Of a stretch of DNA of 36,792 nt, positions 8,415-15,496 are shown in pieces. Origin of the DNA: Pseudomonadota bacterium (GTDB taxonomy: Bacteria > Pseudomonadota > Gammaproteobacteria > Burkholderiales > Burkholderiaceae_C); the NCBI GenBank assembly GCA_023438115.1, contig JAEZEB010000052.1, forward strand, positions 1 through 36,792. Direction: 5' to 3'. The notes under the pieces were generated by a model that was given only the letters and a program-made list of their open reading frames with translations, ran no database searches and had not been told where the DNA came from. Every line of letters begins with the position of its first letter. Positions within the stretch are counted from its first letter, which is position 1. Both the position numbers and the translations under genes were made by a program.

Positions 8415-9320
8415 ATGATCGACAAGCTGGAACTCCACCACCTGCGGCTGCTGGGCGCCCTCTACGACCGCGCCACCCTCTCGGCGGCGGCGGAGAAGCT
8501 GGGGATCACGCAGCAGGCCGCCAGCCTGCAGCTGAAGCGGATCCGGGAATTGCTGGGCGACCCGCTGTTCGTGCGCACGGGCCACGGCATGGCGCCCACG
8601 ACGCATGCGCGCCAGATCCGCGGGCAGGTCGAACAGGTGCTGGTGCTGGTGCACGCCATCCCGCGCGCCGGCGAACTTTCCCTGCAGGACTCGGAGCGCA
8701 CGCTCCACATCTGCGCCACCGACCATGCGCAGCGCGTCGTCCTGGGGCAGCTGCTGCCGCTCCTGCGCCAGGCCGCGCCCCGCGTGCGCGTGCAGGTCTC
8801 CAACATCGAGGCCGCCGGCCTCGCGCGCAGGATGCAGCTGGGCGAGGTCACGCTGGCGCTCACGTCCAACGCGTACGTGCCGGAAGGCCTGCGCACGCTG
8901 CCGCTCTTCGCCGAACGCTACGTCTGCGTCGCGGGCCGACCGCCAGACATTCCGGGAAAGCGCGTGCCACTCACGGAGATCGTGCGGCGCGACTTCCTCG
9001 TCGTCTCGCCGGGCGTCGCCGGCTTCGAGGGTTCGGCGAGTTCCTGGTTCGAGCAGCAGGGCCTGAAGCGCCGGGTCGTCCTCTCTGTGCCCTCGTTCTT
9101 CATGGCGCAGGAATTCCTGCGCGGCTCGGACCTGGTGGCCTTCCTGCCCTCCCGCCTGCTGCCCTGCGAAGGCCTGCACGAGGTGCCGCTGGAGAAACTG
9201 CCTCCCGGCTACGAGGTGGTCGCGGCCTGGCACGCCGCCAGTGAAGGCGATCCCTTGCTGCAATGGGTGCTGGGGCAGCTGCGCGCGGCCTTCCACGCGT
9301 CAAGCGCGGGCGGCTTGTAG
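8415..9320 (+). CDS. LysR-family transcriptional regulator
   Basis: A 301-residue one-component regulator with the usual layout. The N-terminal winged helix-turn-helix is at about residues 5-63 (LRLLGALYDRATLSAAAEKLGITQQAASLQLKR, here split for reading as LSAAAEKLGITQQAASLQLK). A linker helix and a two-lobed effector domain (about 90-300) follow. The segment GDPLFVRTGHGMAPTTHA is typical of the end of the DNA-binding domain. The ligand is unknown. It lies upstream of and in the same direction as a RidA-family gene, with two strong palindromes between them (9314-9347). These contain a T-N11-A sequence, so it may control that gene. LysR regulators are more often divergent from their targets, so the link is inference. 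Confidence 0.9.
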   Translation: MIDKLELHHLRLLGALYDRATLSAAAEKLGITQQAASLQLKRIRELLGDPLFVRTGHGMAPTTHARQIRGQVEQVLVLVHAIPRAGELSLQDSERTLHICATDHAQRVVLGQLLPLLRQAAPRVRVQVSNIEAAGLARRMQLGEVTLALTSNAYVPEGLRTLPLFAERYVCVAGRPPDIPGKRVPLTEIVRRDFLVVSPGVAGFEGSASSWFEQQGLKRRVVLSVPSFFMAQEFLRGSDLVAFLPSRLLPCEGLHEVPLEKLPPGYEVVAAWHAASEGDPLLQWVLGQLRAAFHASSAGGL

Positions 9321-9347
9321 CCGCTACAAGCGCCATGCGATGGCGCA
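9314..9347. promoter_or_regulatory. Two adjacent palindromes, candidate LysR operator before ridA
   Basis: GCTTGTAGC-C-GCTACAAGC (9314-9332) is a perfect 9-base-pair inverted repeat overlapping the lysR stop codon and containing the T-N11-A pattern TGTAGCCGCTACA. It is followed at once by GCGCCAT-GCG-ATGGCGC (9331-9347). They could be operator sites for the LysR protein or a terminator structure; no T-run follows. Confidence 0.5.
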
Positions 9348-9392
9348 GCTTCCTCGCGCGGCCTACGCTGGCGGCCCAAGGAGCTGCATCGC

Positions 9393-9800
9393 ATGGACAC
9401 GAAAAACATCAATCCCGCCAACCTCTACGACGGCGCCGCCGTCGGCATGTCGCAGGCCGTCGTCGACACCCACCTGGGCCTGGTCTTCGTTTCCGGGCAG
9501 GTGGACTGGGACACCGGATCGCGCGTGCGCCATCGCAGCCTGGAAGAACAGGCCGAGGGCGCCATCGAGCGGCTGGCCACGGTGCTCGCCGAAGCAGGCT
9601 CCTCGCTGGACGCGGTGTTGCAACTGCGCGCATACGTCCGCGGCGAGCTGTCCGCGCAGATGGGCGCGATCGTCCCCGTCTTCGCGCGCCACTTCGGCGC
9701 CACGCGTCCCGCGCTCACGGGCGTGGGCGTGGCCTCGCTCGCATCCGAGGACACGCTGATCGAAGTGGAAGCGGTGGCGAAACTGAGGCGTGTTTCCTGA
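9393..9800 (+). CDS. RidA (YjgF/YER057c/UK114) family protein
   Basis: Rid proteins are small cytoplasmic trimers that hydrolyse reactive enamine/imine intermediates made by PLP enzymes or serve related deaminase steps in catabolic pathways. The 135-residue length and single domain fit. The C-terminal signature RPALTGVGVASL followed by IEVEAVA carries the conserved Arg that binds the substrate carboxylate and the Glu of the active site. The N-terminal LVFVSGQVDWD also matches the family. The ATG follows AAGGAG. It sits behind a LysR regulator, which suggests an inducible, pathway-specific member rather than the housekeeping RidA. The specific substrate cannot be named. Confidence 0.85.
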   Translation: MDTKNINPANLYDGAAVGMSQAVVDTHLGLVFVSGQVDWDTGSRVRHRSLEEQAEGAIERLATVLAEAGSSLDAVLQLRAYVRGELSAQMGAIVPVFARHFGATRPALTGVGVASLASEDTLIEVEAVAKLRRVS

Positions 9801-9812
9801 AGATCCGCGCTC

Positions 9813-9832
9813 CGCGGGCTGACGCACCCGCG
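9813..9832 (+). terminator. Weak terminator-like hairpin after the RidA gene
   Basis: CGCGGG (9813-9818) pairs with CCCGCG (9827-9832) around an eight-base loop, 13 bases after the stop codon. There is no T-run, so it is only a candidate. Confidence 0.35.
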
Positions 9833-9944
9833 ACAGTTGCCTAGGGAAACACCGGGTCAGGCGTTAGGGACTCCTACTTACTGTTGCGTTCCACGGGCCG
9901 TGGCGCAGGCGGCCCGTCCCCGGTCCCCTGCGCCAGGAGCCCTC

Positions 9945-11081
9945 ATGTCGCAACGGTCGCCTTTCGCCCTCACGCGCCGCCGCGCGCTCGCCGCGCTGGC
10001 ACTGCCCTTCGCCGCCCAGGCCTCGCTCTCCCGCGACGGCCCCCTCCTCGTGGGGCAGAGCGCGCCCCTCAGCGGTCCCATGGCCCCCACACTGACCGGC
10101 GTGTTCGGCGGGCAGCAACTCGCGCTCGACGAAGCCAATCGCGCCGGCGGCATCGCGGGGCGGCCGGTGCAGCTGGAACTGATGGACGACGCGTTCGATC
10201 CCGCGCGAACGCTGCGGAACGCACGCACGCTCGTGGAGGAGCGGCAGGTGGTGGCCCTCTTCGGCACCGTGGGCACGGCGCAGACGGCCGCCGTGCTGCC
10301 CTACATCGCGGAGAAGAAGGTGCCGCTGATCGCCGCCTACTCCGGCAGCCCCGCGCTGCGGGTGGCGCACAACCCCTACTTCTTCACCACGCAGGCGAGC
10401 TATGCGGACGAACTGGTGCGCATGGTGCGCAACCTGCGTTCGGTGCAGGCCACGCGGCTGGCGATCGTCTACCAGGACAACGACTTCGGCCGCCTGCTGC
10501 TTCCCCTGGCGGAGAAGGTCATCACTGCCGAAGGCTGCGAGGTCACCATCGCGCGGGCGCTCGCCGTTTCGGGCGCCGACGCCGCGGCCTGCGCGCAGGC
10601 GGTCGCGGCGGCCCGCGCGCAGGCCGCGATCATGATCGTGGCGGGCCCGGCGGTGGTGGCTTACGTGAGGGCGCACCGCGCGCATGCCGGCGTGCCGGTC
10701 TACACCTTCTCGCTCTCGGTCGGCTCGGCGATCCTCAAGGCGCTGGGCGACGACGCGCGCGGCCTGGCCGTGTCGCGGGCCACCCCCTATCCCTGGCGCG
10801 CGACCACCGCCCTGGCGCGGAACTTCGGACGGCTGATGCAGGCCGCGGGCAAGCCGATCGATTACGACCATTTCGCCGGCTACATCAACGCGCGCGTGCT
10901 GCTGGAAGGCCTGCGCGCCGCCGGCCGGGATCCGACCCCGGTGGCCGTGGCGCGCGGCCTGGAACGGCTGGGCCAGGTGGACCTGGGCGGCTACGTCTTC
11001 CAGTTCTCCCCGGAGAACCACCATGGCTCCAACTTCGTGGAGATCACGGTAGTGGGTCCCAACGGCAAGTTCATGCGCTGA
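9945..11081 (+). CDS. ABC-type periplasmic binding protein, branched-chain amino acid type (orphan)
   Basis: A 378-residue periplasmic protein of the Peripla_BP_6 / HAAT class. The N-terminus TRRRALAALALPFAAQA has consecutive arginines before a hydrophobic stretch, resembling a Tat-type signal, though a Sec signal is possible. The mature part begins PLLVGQSAPLSGPMAPT, the usual start of this fold, and contains LFGTVGTAQTAA and YSGSPALR in the ligand cleft. The ATG 9945 was chosen over the frame's earlier starts because AGGAG precedes it by five bases. No permease or ATPase gene is adjacent. The next gene is a response regulator, so this protein may be a sensor component for signalling rather than a transporter subunit; that is inference. 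Confidence 0.85.
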   Translation: MSQRSPFALTRRRALAALALPFAAQASLSRDGPLLVGQSAPLSGPMAPTLTGVFGGQQLALDEANRAGGIAGRPVQLELMDDAFDPARTLRNARTLVEERQVVALFGTVGTAQTAAVLPYIAEKKVPLIAAYSGSPALRVAHNPYFFTTQASYADELVRMVRNLRSVQATRLAIVYQDNDFGRLLLPLAEKVITAEGCEVTIARALAVSGADAAACAQAVAAARAQAAIMIVAGPAVVAYVRAHRAHAGVPVYTFSLSVGSAILKALGDDARGLAVSRATPYPWRATTALARNFGRLMQAAGKPIDYDHFAGYINARVLLEGLRAAGRDPTPVAVARGLERLGQVDLGGYVFQFSPENHHGSNFVEITVVGPNGKFMR

Positions 11082-11165
11082 GCGCGCGCGGACACGCGGG
11101 CCCCCGCCGACACGCGTGCTGCCGTACCATCGGGCCGTGGCGCGAAGCCGCGCGCCGGAGGACGG

Positions 11166-11999
11166 ATGAACACCGACGAGACCTATGCACTGACGCCGCG
11201 GGGCGAAGCCGCATTGCGCGGCAACTCCGCGGCCCTGTCCGCGGCGGAACTGGAGTTGCTGGTGCGCTTCGACGGCAACCTCACGCTGAAACAGATTGCC
11301 GCGGCCCTGCCCGCCGACGCCGTGCCGCCGTTCGATGCAAGCACGCGCCGCCTGCGTGACCAGGGCTTCATCGCGCCCGTCGAGATCGACGCCCTCACCC
11401 TGCAATTCCAGACCGACGTCAAGCATCTCGCGCGCGCGGTCGGCAAGGAGGAAGCCGACACGGGCCTGGCATCGCTGCAGCGCTCCGGCTTCTACGTGCA
11501 GATCGCCCGCGGCGGCCGCGCCGGCACCACGCCTCCGCGGCTCGAGGACGTGCAGGTGGTGTTGGTCGAGGACGATCCGGTGCTCGCCAACTTCACGCGC
11601 ACCTACCTGTCCCTCAGCGGGATGCAGGTGCGCACCGCGGGCAACCGCGAGGAGGTGGTGGCGCAGATCCGCCGTCCGCCACGGCCGCACCTGGTCCTGC
11701 TGGATGTGATGCTGCCGGACGCCGACGGCTTCGACATCCTGCTGCGCCTGCGCCAGCATCCCATCCTGGAGAAGGTGCCGGTGATCATGCTCACGGGCAA
11801 GGCCACGCGCGAAGCGGTGATCCGCGGGCTGGCGAGCGGCGCCGACGGCTACATCACCAAGCCCTTCGAGCCGGAGGCGCTGATGCGTGCCGTCGGCACC
11901 GTGCTGGGACTGCCCGAGGGCTGGAACCAGTCCGCGGGCAGCGATGCCTGGGTGAACCAGGACGCCATGGACAAGGGCTCGACGCGCGGCCGGCGCTGA
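11166..11999 (+). CDS. Response regulator with an unfamiliar N-terminal domain and no output domain
   Basis: The 277-residue protein carries its receiver at the C-terminal half (about 128-250): acidic pocket EDD 135-137, phosphoacceptor Asp180 (LVLLDVMLPDADG), Thr210 and Lys232 (YITKPFEP). The first 75 residues contain ALTPRGEAALR and a helical stretch LSAAELELLVRFDGNLTLKQIAAALP. They look like a small winged-helix-type domain, but I do not recognise a named family. No output domain follows the receiver. It lies 84 bases after the binding-protein gene in the same direction and ends 16 bases from the convergent UspA gene. A role in chemotaxis-like or regulatory signalling with the neighbouring binding protein is possible but unproven. 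Confidence 0.8.
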   Translation: MNTDETYALTPRGEAALRGNSAALSAAELELLVRFDGNLTLKQIAAALPADAVPPFDASTRRLRDQGFIAPVEIDALTLQFQTDVKHLARAVGKEEADTGLASLQRSGFYVQIARGGRAGTTPPRLEDVQVVLVEDDPVLANFTRTYLSLSGMQVRTAGNREEVVAQIRRPPRPHLVLLDVMLPDADGFDILLRLRQHPILEKVPVIMLTGKATREAVIRGLASGADGYITKPFEPEALMRAVGTVLGLPEGWNQSAGSDAWVNQDAMDKGSTRGRR

Positions 12000-12015
12000 G
12001 CGCGCGCCGCCCTCT

Positions 12016-12468
12016 TCACCCGCCGGACGCGGACCGGCTCACCAGCACCGGCACCGGCGCGAGCCGGATCACCTGGTCGGCGCCGCTGCCCAGGAACAGG
12101 CGGCTCGGTCCGCGCCGGCCGTGCGTGCCCACCACGATGAGGTCCGCTTTCCATTCGGTCGCCGCGGACGCAACGGCTTCGCCGAGGCTGGTGCCCATCT
12201 CGTTCACGAGCAGGGTGTCGGCGCGCGCGCCCGCCTCCAGGGCTTCGGCGTGCGCTTCGGCGAGGATGCTGTTGGCGCTGGCCTGCAGCGCCTCGTACAG
12301 CGCACCCGAGGCGCCGCCGACGTCGTAGCCGGTGAGGTAGGCGCCGCGATCGAGCACGTGCGCCAGCCGCAGCTCGCCGCCACTCTCGGCGGCGATGCGG
12401 CAGGCCAGGCGCACGGCCTCCAGCGAGGGCTCGCTGCCATCCACGGGGACGAAGATGCGCTTGAACAT
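12016..12468 (-). CDS. Universal stress protein, UspA family, ATP-binding type
   Basis: A 150-residue single-domain Usp protein beginning FKRIFVPVDGSEPS. The ATP-binding signature G-2x-G-9x-G-S is present as GTHGRRGPSRLFLGS, followed by VIRLAPVPVLVSR, so it is predicted to bind ATP. Such proteins are induced by starvation, respiratory stress or oxygen limitation. It is the last gene of a three-gene minus-strand set, 15 bases after the TIGR02588-type gene, with AGGAG before its ATG. That placement suggests co-expression with the two uncharacterised genes upstream. Confidence 0.92.
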   Translation of the reverse strand: MFKRIFVPVDGSEPSLEAVRLACRIAAESGGELRLAHVLDRGAYLTGYDVGGASGALYEALQASANSILAEAHAEALEAGARADTLLVNEMGTSLGEAVASAATEWKADLIVVGTHGRRGPSRLFLGSGADQVIRLAPVPVLVSRSASGG

Positions 12469-12483
12469 GGTGGACTCCTCTCT

Positions 12484-12897
12484 TCAGGGTTGCTGGTAGC
12501 TGCGGGCGATGAGCACGAGTTCGAGCGCCCGCGGGTCGTGACGGAAGAATAGCCCGGCCTCGCGCACCGATCGCCCCGGCAGGTAGTCGAACGCCGTCTC
12601 GCTGCGCTCCACCACCTCGCCATTGCGCCGCAGCTCGCCCTCGACACGCAGGTCCGCGGCCGTCCCGCGGCCCGCGTTCACCGCCTGCAGCCGCACGAGG
12701 AAGTGCGGGCCCTGCGGTTCGATGGCCGTGACGCGCAGGGTGGGGACGGGAACGTCGCCGTTGCCCGCGATCGCGTCGCAGGCGAGATAGCCGATGCTGC
12801 CCACGAGCAGGACCAGACCGATGGCGGCCACCAGCCATTCCCATGCGGAGGGCGGCTCTTCCTGCAGGGGCTGTTCGCCGGCGTCCGGGTGCGACAT
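12484..12897 (-). CDS. TIGR02588-type membrane-anchored protein, function unknown
   Basis: A 137-residue protein with one N-terminal transmembrane segment (about residues 19-41, WEWLVAAIGLVLLVGSIGYLA) and an outside-facing beta-rich domain of about 90 residues containing FLVRLQAVNAGRGTAADLRVEGEL. It resembles a small immunoglobulin-like/CARDB-type fold. I recognise it as the TIGR02588 family, which is regularly encoded next to TIGR02587 membrane proteins, as here (seven-base gap). No function is established. Its neighbourhood with UspA suggests a stress-linked envelope role, which is only inference. Confidence 0.75.
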   Translation of the reverse strand: MSHPDAGEQPLQEEPPSAWEWLVAAIGLVLLVGSIGYLACDAIAGNGDVPVPTLRVTAIEPQGPHFLVRLQAVNAGRGTAADLRVEGELRRNGEVVERSETAFDYLPGRSVREAGLFFRHDPRALELVLIARSYQQP

Positions 12898-12904
12898 CGC
12901 GGCC

Positions 12905-13735
12905 TCAGAGGATCAGGCGCGCCGCGGCGGCGCCGATCGCGGCGGGGAAGCCGAGGACCACCACCGCCTGCAGCGCGGCGGAGGCGGAGAGGCCGTCGAG
13001 GCGGCCGAAGGTCCAGAGCATGTAGGCGCTGACGGCAAGCGTCAGCGCGTAGCCGGTGACGGTGAAGCGCATCAGCACGCTCCAGGCCGAAGCATGGCGA
13101 TGGTCTTCCGGGCTGCCGCGGAAGGCCACCGCATAGACGAAGCTGTGCATCGCCGCGATCGAGGCGGCGACCAGGGCGATCGCGCCCCAGGAGCTCAGGC
13201 CCGCGGCGATCAGCAGCATCTCCTCCGTCGGCGCGACGTTGAAGGCGAGGAACAGCGCGCCCACCGCCATGATGAACAGCTCGCTGCCGTAGCTGTTGCT
13301 GCCCCCGCGCAAAGCCCGCGCCTGGTCGCGGTGCCCCAGCTGCGCCTGCGACAGCAGGGCCCCGATGCTGGCCGGCACGGCCTGCAGCGCCACGCGTCCC
13401 ACGACCTCGTGCGGGCCCATGTCCGTGCGCAGCTGCCCCAGCAGGGCGAGCACGAGGCCCGAGGAGACAAAGCCCACGGCATAGGCCACGAGTGCATCGA
13501 CCAGGTCGTCGCGCAGGCTGAACGTGGGCTCGAAGCCGACGTGCCACGACAACGCCACGAGGAAGGGGACGAACAATGCCAGCAGCAGCGCCAGCTTCCA
13601 CGAGGGCATGGCGAAGCCGAGCGACCACATCTCCATGGTCATCTGCAGCGGCAGGCCGAAGATGATCGCGCCCGCCACGGCGCGGGCCAGGCCTTCGGCG
13701 AAGGCGGCACTGCGGTCGGCGTGCGTACTGCTCAT
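12905..13735 (-). CDS. TIGR02587-type integral membrane protein, function unknown
   Basis: A 276-residue protein with about seven or eight hydrophobic segments, starting MSSTHADRSAAFAEGLARAVAG. Conserved-looking stretches include IIFGLPLQMTMEMWSLG, GGSNSYGSELFIMAVGALFLAF (in two parts, GGSNSYGSE and LFIMAVGALF) and NVAPTEEMLLIA. Polar and acidic residues inside segments (MTMEMW, PTEEM) hint at transport or ion binding, but this is not established. I recognise it as the TIGR02587 family, found together with TIGR02588. The reading frame extends further upstream, but ATG 13733-13735 is the natural start. It heads the minus-strand set that ends with uspA. Confidence 0.75.
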   Translation of the reverse strand: MSSTHADRSAAFAEGLARAVAGAIIFGLPLQMTMEMWSLGFAMPSWKLALLLALFVPFLVALSWHVGFEPTFSLRDDLVDALVAYAVGFVSSGLVLALLGQLRTDMGPHEVVGRVALQAVPASIGALLSQAQLGHRDQARALRGGSNSYGSELFIMAVGALFLAFNVAPTEEMLLIAAGLSSWGAIALVAASIAAMHSFVYAVAFRGSPEDHRHASAWSVLMRFTVTGYALTLAVSAYMLWTFGRLDGLSASAALQAVVVLGFPAAIGAAAARLIL

Positions 13736-13881
13736 GCGTCCGCAAGATAGCACCGGCCCCCCGGTCCGGGGGCGAATCGGCTTCGGCCGACGGCGCCCCG
13801 CGGGATGCGGCGACAGCCAGGCCGGGCTGCCCACCGAAGAATGGTCTCCATGGCGGCGCAAGGCCGCGCACGAGGACGACC

Positions 13882-14112
13882 ATGAACGACAAGCCCCAAC
13901 CCTGGCACGAAGCCGACGAGAAACCCAAGGCCCGCAAGGGCGGCGCGCCGCTGGGCACGCACAGCCTCACCGGCGGCGGTCCGGCCGTGGGGCTGCCGCC
14001 CCGCCCCGTCGACGCCGAGAAAGGCATCCCCGGCGCGCCCGAGGCGCAGGAGCCCGATCCGCTGGCCGAACCGCGCGCGAACACGCCGGGCCTGCTGGGT
14101 CCCCGCCGCTGA
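13882..14112 (+). CDS. Small disordered protein, function unknown
   Basis: A 76-residue, Pro-, Gly- and Glu-rich protein with no hydrophobic segment or recognisable domain. It begins MNDKPQPWHEADEKPKARKG and includes the element GAPLGTHSLTGGGPAVGLPP. The ATG follows GAGGAC at a suitable distance, and the gene is divergent from the membrane-protein set. It is probably intrinsically disordered. Because a larger overlapping frame also exists here (13524-14153), it could be spurious, but the start signal and the composition, unlike a shadow frame, favour a real gene. Confidence 0.5.
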   Translation: MNDKPQPWHEADEKPKARKGGAPLGTHSLTGGGPAVGLPPRPVDAEKGIPGAPEAQEPDPLAEPRANTPGLLGPRR

Positions 14113-14172
14113 ACCCCGGGCAGCCATCCGCGGCGCTCAATCGCCGTGATTGAGCAAAGCTACTCGATTTTC

Positions 14173-14194
14173 AAATGAGAATCACTATCATTTA
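14173..14194. promoter_or_regulatory. Fur box upstream of the DUF2061 gene
   Basis: AATGAGAATCACTATCATT (14174-14192) matches the classical 19-base Fur box, with seven of nine symmetric pairs conserved around C14183. This AT-rich word is conspicuous in GC-rich surroundings. It ends only a few bases before ATG 14198, so Fe-Fur bound here would block expression under iron repletion. Confidence 0.75.
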
Positions 14195-14197
14195 GGC

Positions 14198-14587
14198 ATG
14201 CGCTTCCGATCCCTCGACACCCCGCTCCACAAGACCCTGGCCTTCGCCGCGATCCACCTGACGATCGCCGTTTCGCTGGGCTGGCTGTTCACCGGCGGGT
14301 TTGTCCTGGGCGGCCTGCTGGCCCTGCTCGAGCCCAGCCTCAACACCGTGGTGATCCACCGCATCGAGAAGTGGACCTACCACTGGCGCGGCAAGCGGGC
14401 GCTGGCCAAATCGGCGCTGCTGGGCGTCTCGCACCTGGTCGTGGCGACCGGCGTGGGCTACGCGCTCACCCGCAGCTGGGTGGCCGCTGGCGCCTATGCC
14501 CTCGTGGAGCCGCTCGCCAACGCGGTGGCCTACTACTTCTTCGACCGCTGGTGGCAGCGCCGGCGCCTGATCGCCGCGACTGCCTAG
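14198..14587 (+). CDS. DUF2061 membrane protein, probably iron-regulated
   Basis: A 129-residue protein of the DUF2061 family. It has hydrophobic segments near residues 12-45 and 70-110 and the family-like words TLAFAAIHLTIAVSLGW, EPSLNTVVIHRIEKWTYHW (read as two parts) and VEPLANAVAYYFFDRWW. Function of the family is unknown. The frame is open from 14150, but that start would put the Fur box inside the coding sequence, so ATG 14198 is preferred. The ribosome-binding site is poor and the leader must be very short, since the operator almost touches the ATG. Control by Fur suggests a role in iron or metal stress, which is inference. Confidence 0.8.
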   Translation: MRFRSLDTPLHKTLAFAAIHLTIAVSLGWLFTGGFVLGGLLALLEPSLNTVVIHRIEKWTYHWRGKRALAKSALLGVSHLVVATGVGYALTRSWVAAGAYALVEPLANAVAYYFFDRWWQRRRLIAATA

Positions 14588-14753
14588 CACAGCCATAACG
14601 GCCCGGGTGGCAGGTGTCGCCGGCCTGCCTGCCCGGTGATCACCGTGTCGGAAGCAAGCACTGGCGCGGGTCCGCGCAGAAGCCCACCGGCTTGTCCACA
14701 GCCTTCTCCACTGCAGCTGTGGGAATCCGCCTACGATTCGTGACAACTTCTGC

Positions 14754-15464
14754 ATGGACGACACCCTCCCCCTGCTCCACCTCGACGCCGATCTGGTGGC
14801 GATCGACAAGCCCGCGGGCCTGCTCGTGCACCCGAGCGCGCTCGACGCGCACGAAGAGCGCACGGCCCTGAAGCTGCTGCGCGACCAGCTCGGGAGCCGC
14901 GTCTGGCCGCTGCACCGCCTGGACAAGGGGACCAGCGGCGTCCTGCTCTTCGCGCGCCACGCCGAGGCCGCGCGCGAGTGGGGACTTGCCTTCGAGCAGG
15001 GGCGCGTGGCCAAGCGCTACCTGGCATTGGTGCGGGGCTGGCCGCCCGAGGCCGGCGAGATCGACCATCCCCTCGCGCGCGATCCCGAGCGGCCCTCCGC
15101 CGGGCAGCCGCGCCTGGAAGCCACGACGCGCTTCCGCCGGCTCGCATGCTTCGAGTGGCCCTTCGGCGACGGCCGCCACCCGACCAGCCGCTATGCGCTG
15201 GTCGAGGTCGAGCCGCTCACGGGACGCCGCCACCAGATCCGCCGCCACTTCAAGCACATCGCCCATCCCCTGGTCGGCGACTCCACCCACGGCAAGAGCA
15301 CGCACAACCGGGCGGTCGCGGCATGGCTGGGTAGCTCGCGCCTGTGGCTGCACGCCTTCAGCTGCGAGCTCCCGCGGGCCGGCGGGGCCCTGCGCATCGT
15401 GGCCGCCCCCGGCCCCGAGTGGCTGCCGCTGCTGCCCCCGGACCTGCTCCGATCGGGGGCTTGA
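14754..15464 (+). CDS. truC: tRNA pseudouridine synthase C (RluA family)
   Basis: TruC isomerises uridine 65 in the T arm of tRNAs. The 236-residue protein has the RluA-family catalytic motif HRLDKGTSGVLL with the nucleophilic Asp, an N-terminal IDKPAGLLVHPS segment, and the C-terminal signature EPLTGRRHQIRRHFKHIAHPLVGD. The lack of an N-terminal S4 domain and the RHPTSRYALVEVEPLTGRRHQ-type sequence (here HPTSRYALVEVE) fit TruC rather than RluC or RluD. The next gene starts 32 bases later on the same strand, so they may be co-transcribed despite unrelated roles. Confidence 0.85.
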   Translation: MDDTLPLLHLDADLVAIDKPAGLLVHPSALDAHEERTALKLLRDQLGSRVWPLHRLDKGTSGVLLFARHAEAAREWGLAFEQGRVAKRYLALVRGWPPEAGEIDHPLARDPERPSAGQPRLEATTRFRRLACFEWPFGDGRHPTSRYALVEVEPLTGRRHQIRRHFKHIAHPLVGDSTHGKSTHNRAVAAWLGSSRLWLHAFSCELPRAGGALRIVAAPGPEWLPLLPPDLLRSGA

Positions 15465-15496
15465 AATCGGCGCGGAGAAGATCACGATGCAACACC

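Noticed and set aside
13758..13790. Two small GC-rich hairpins (CCCCC-GGTCC-GGGGG and TCGGC-TTCG-GCCGA) between the TIGR02587 gene and the small divergent gene
   Set aside because: Short stems of this kind are common by chance in such GC-rich DNA and neither lies after a stop codon.
14696..14722. Inverted repeat CCACAGC/GCTGTGG before truC
   Set aside because: Only seven pairs with a 13-base loop and no T-run; too weak to call a terminator or operator.
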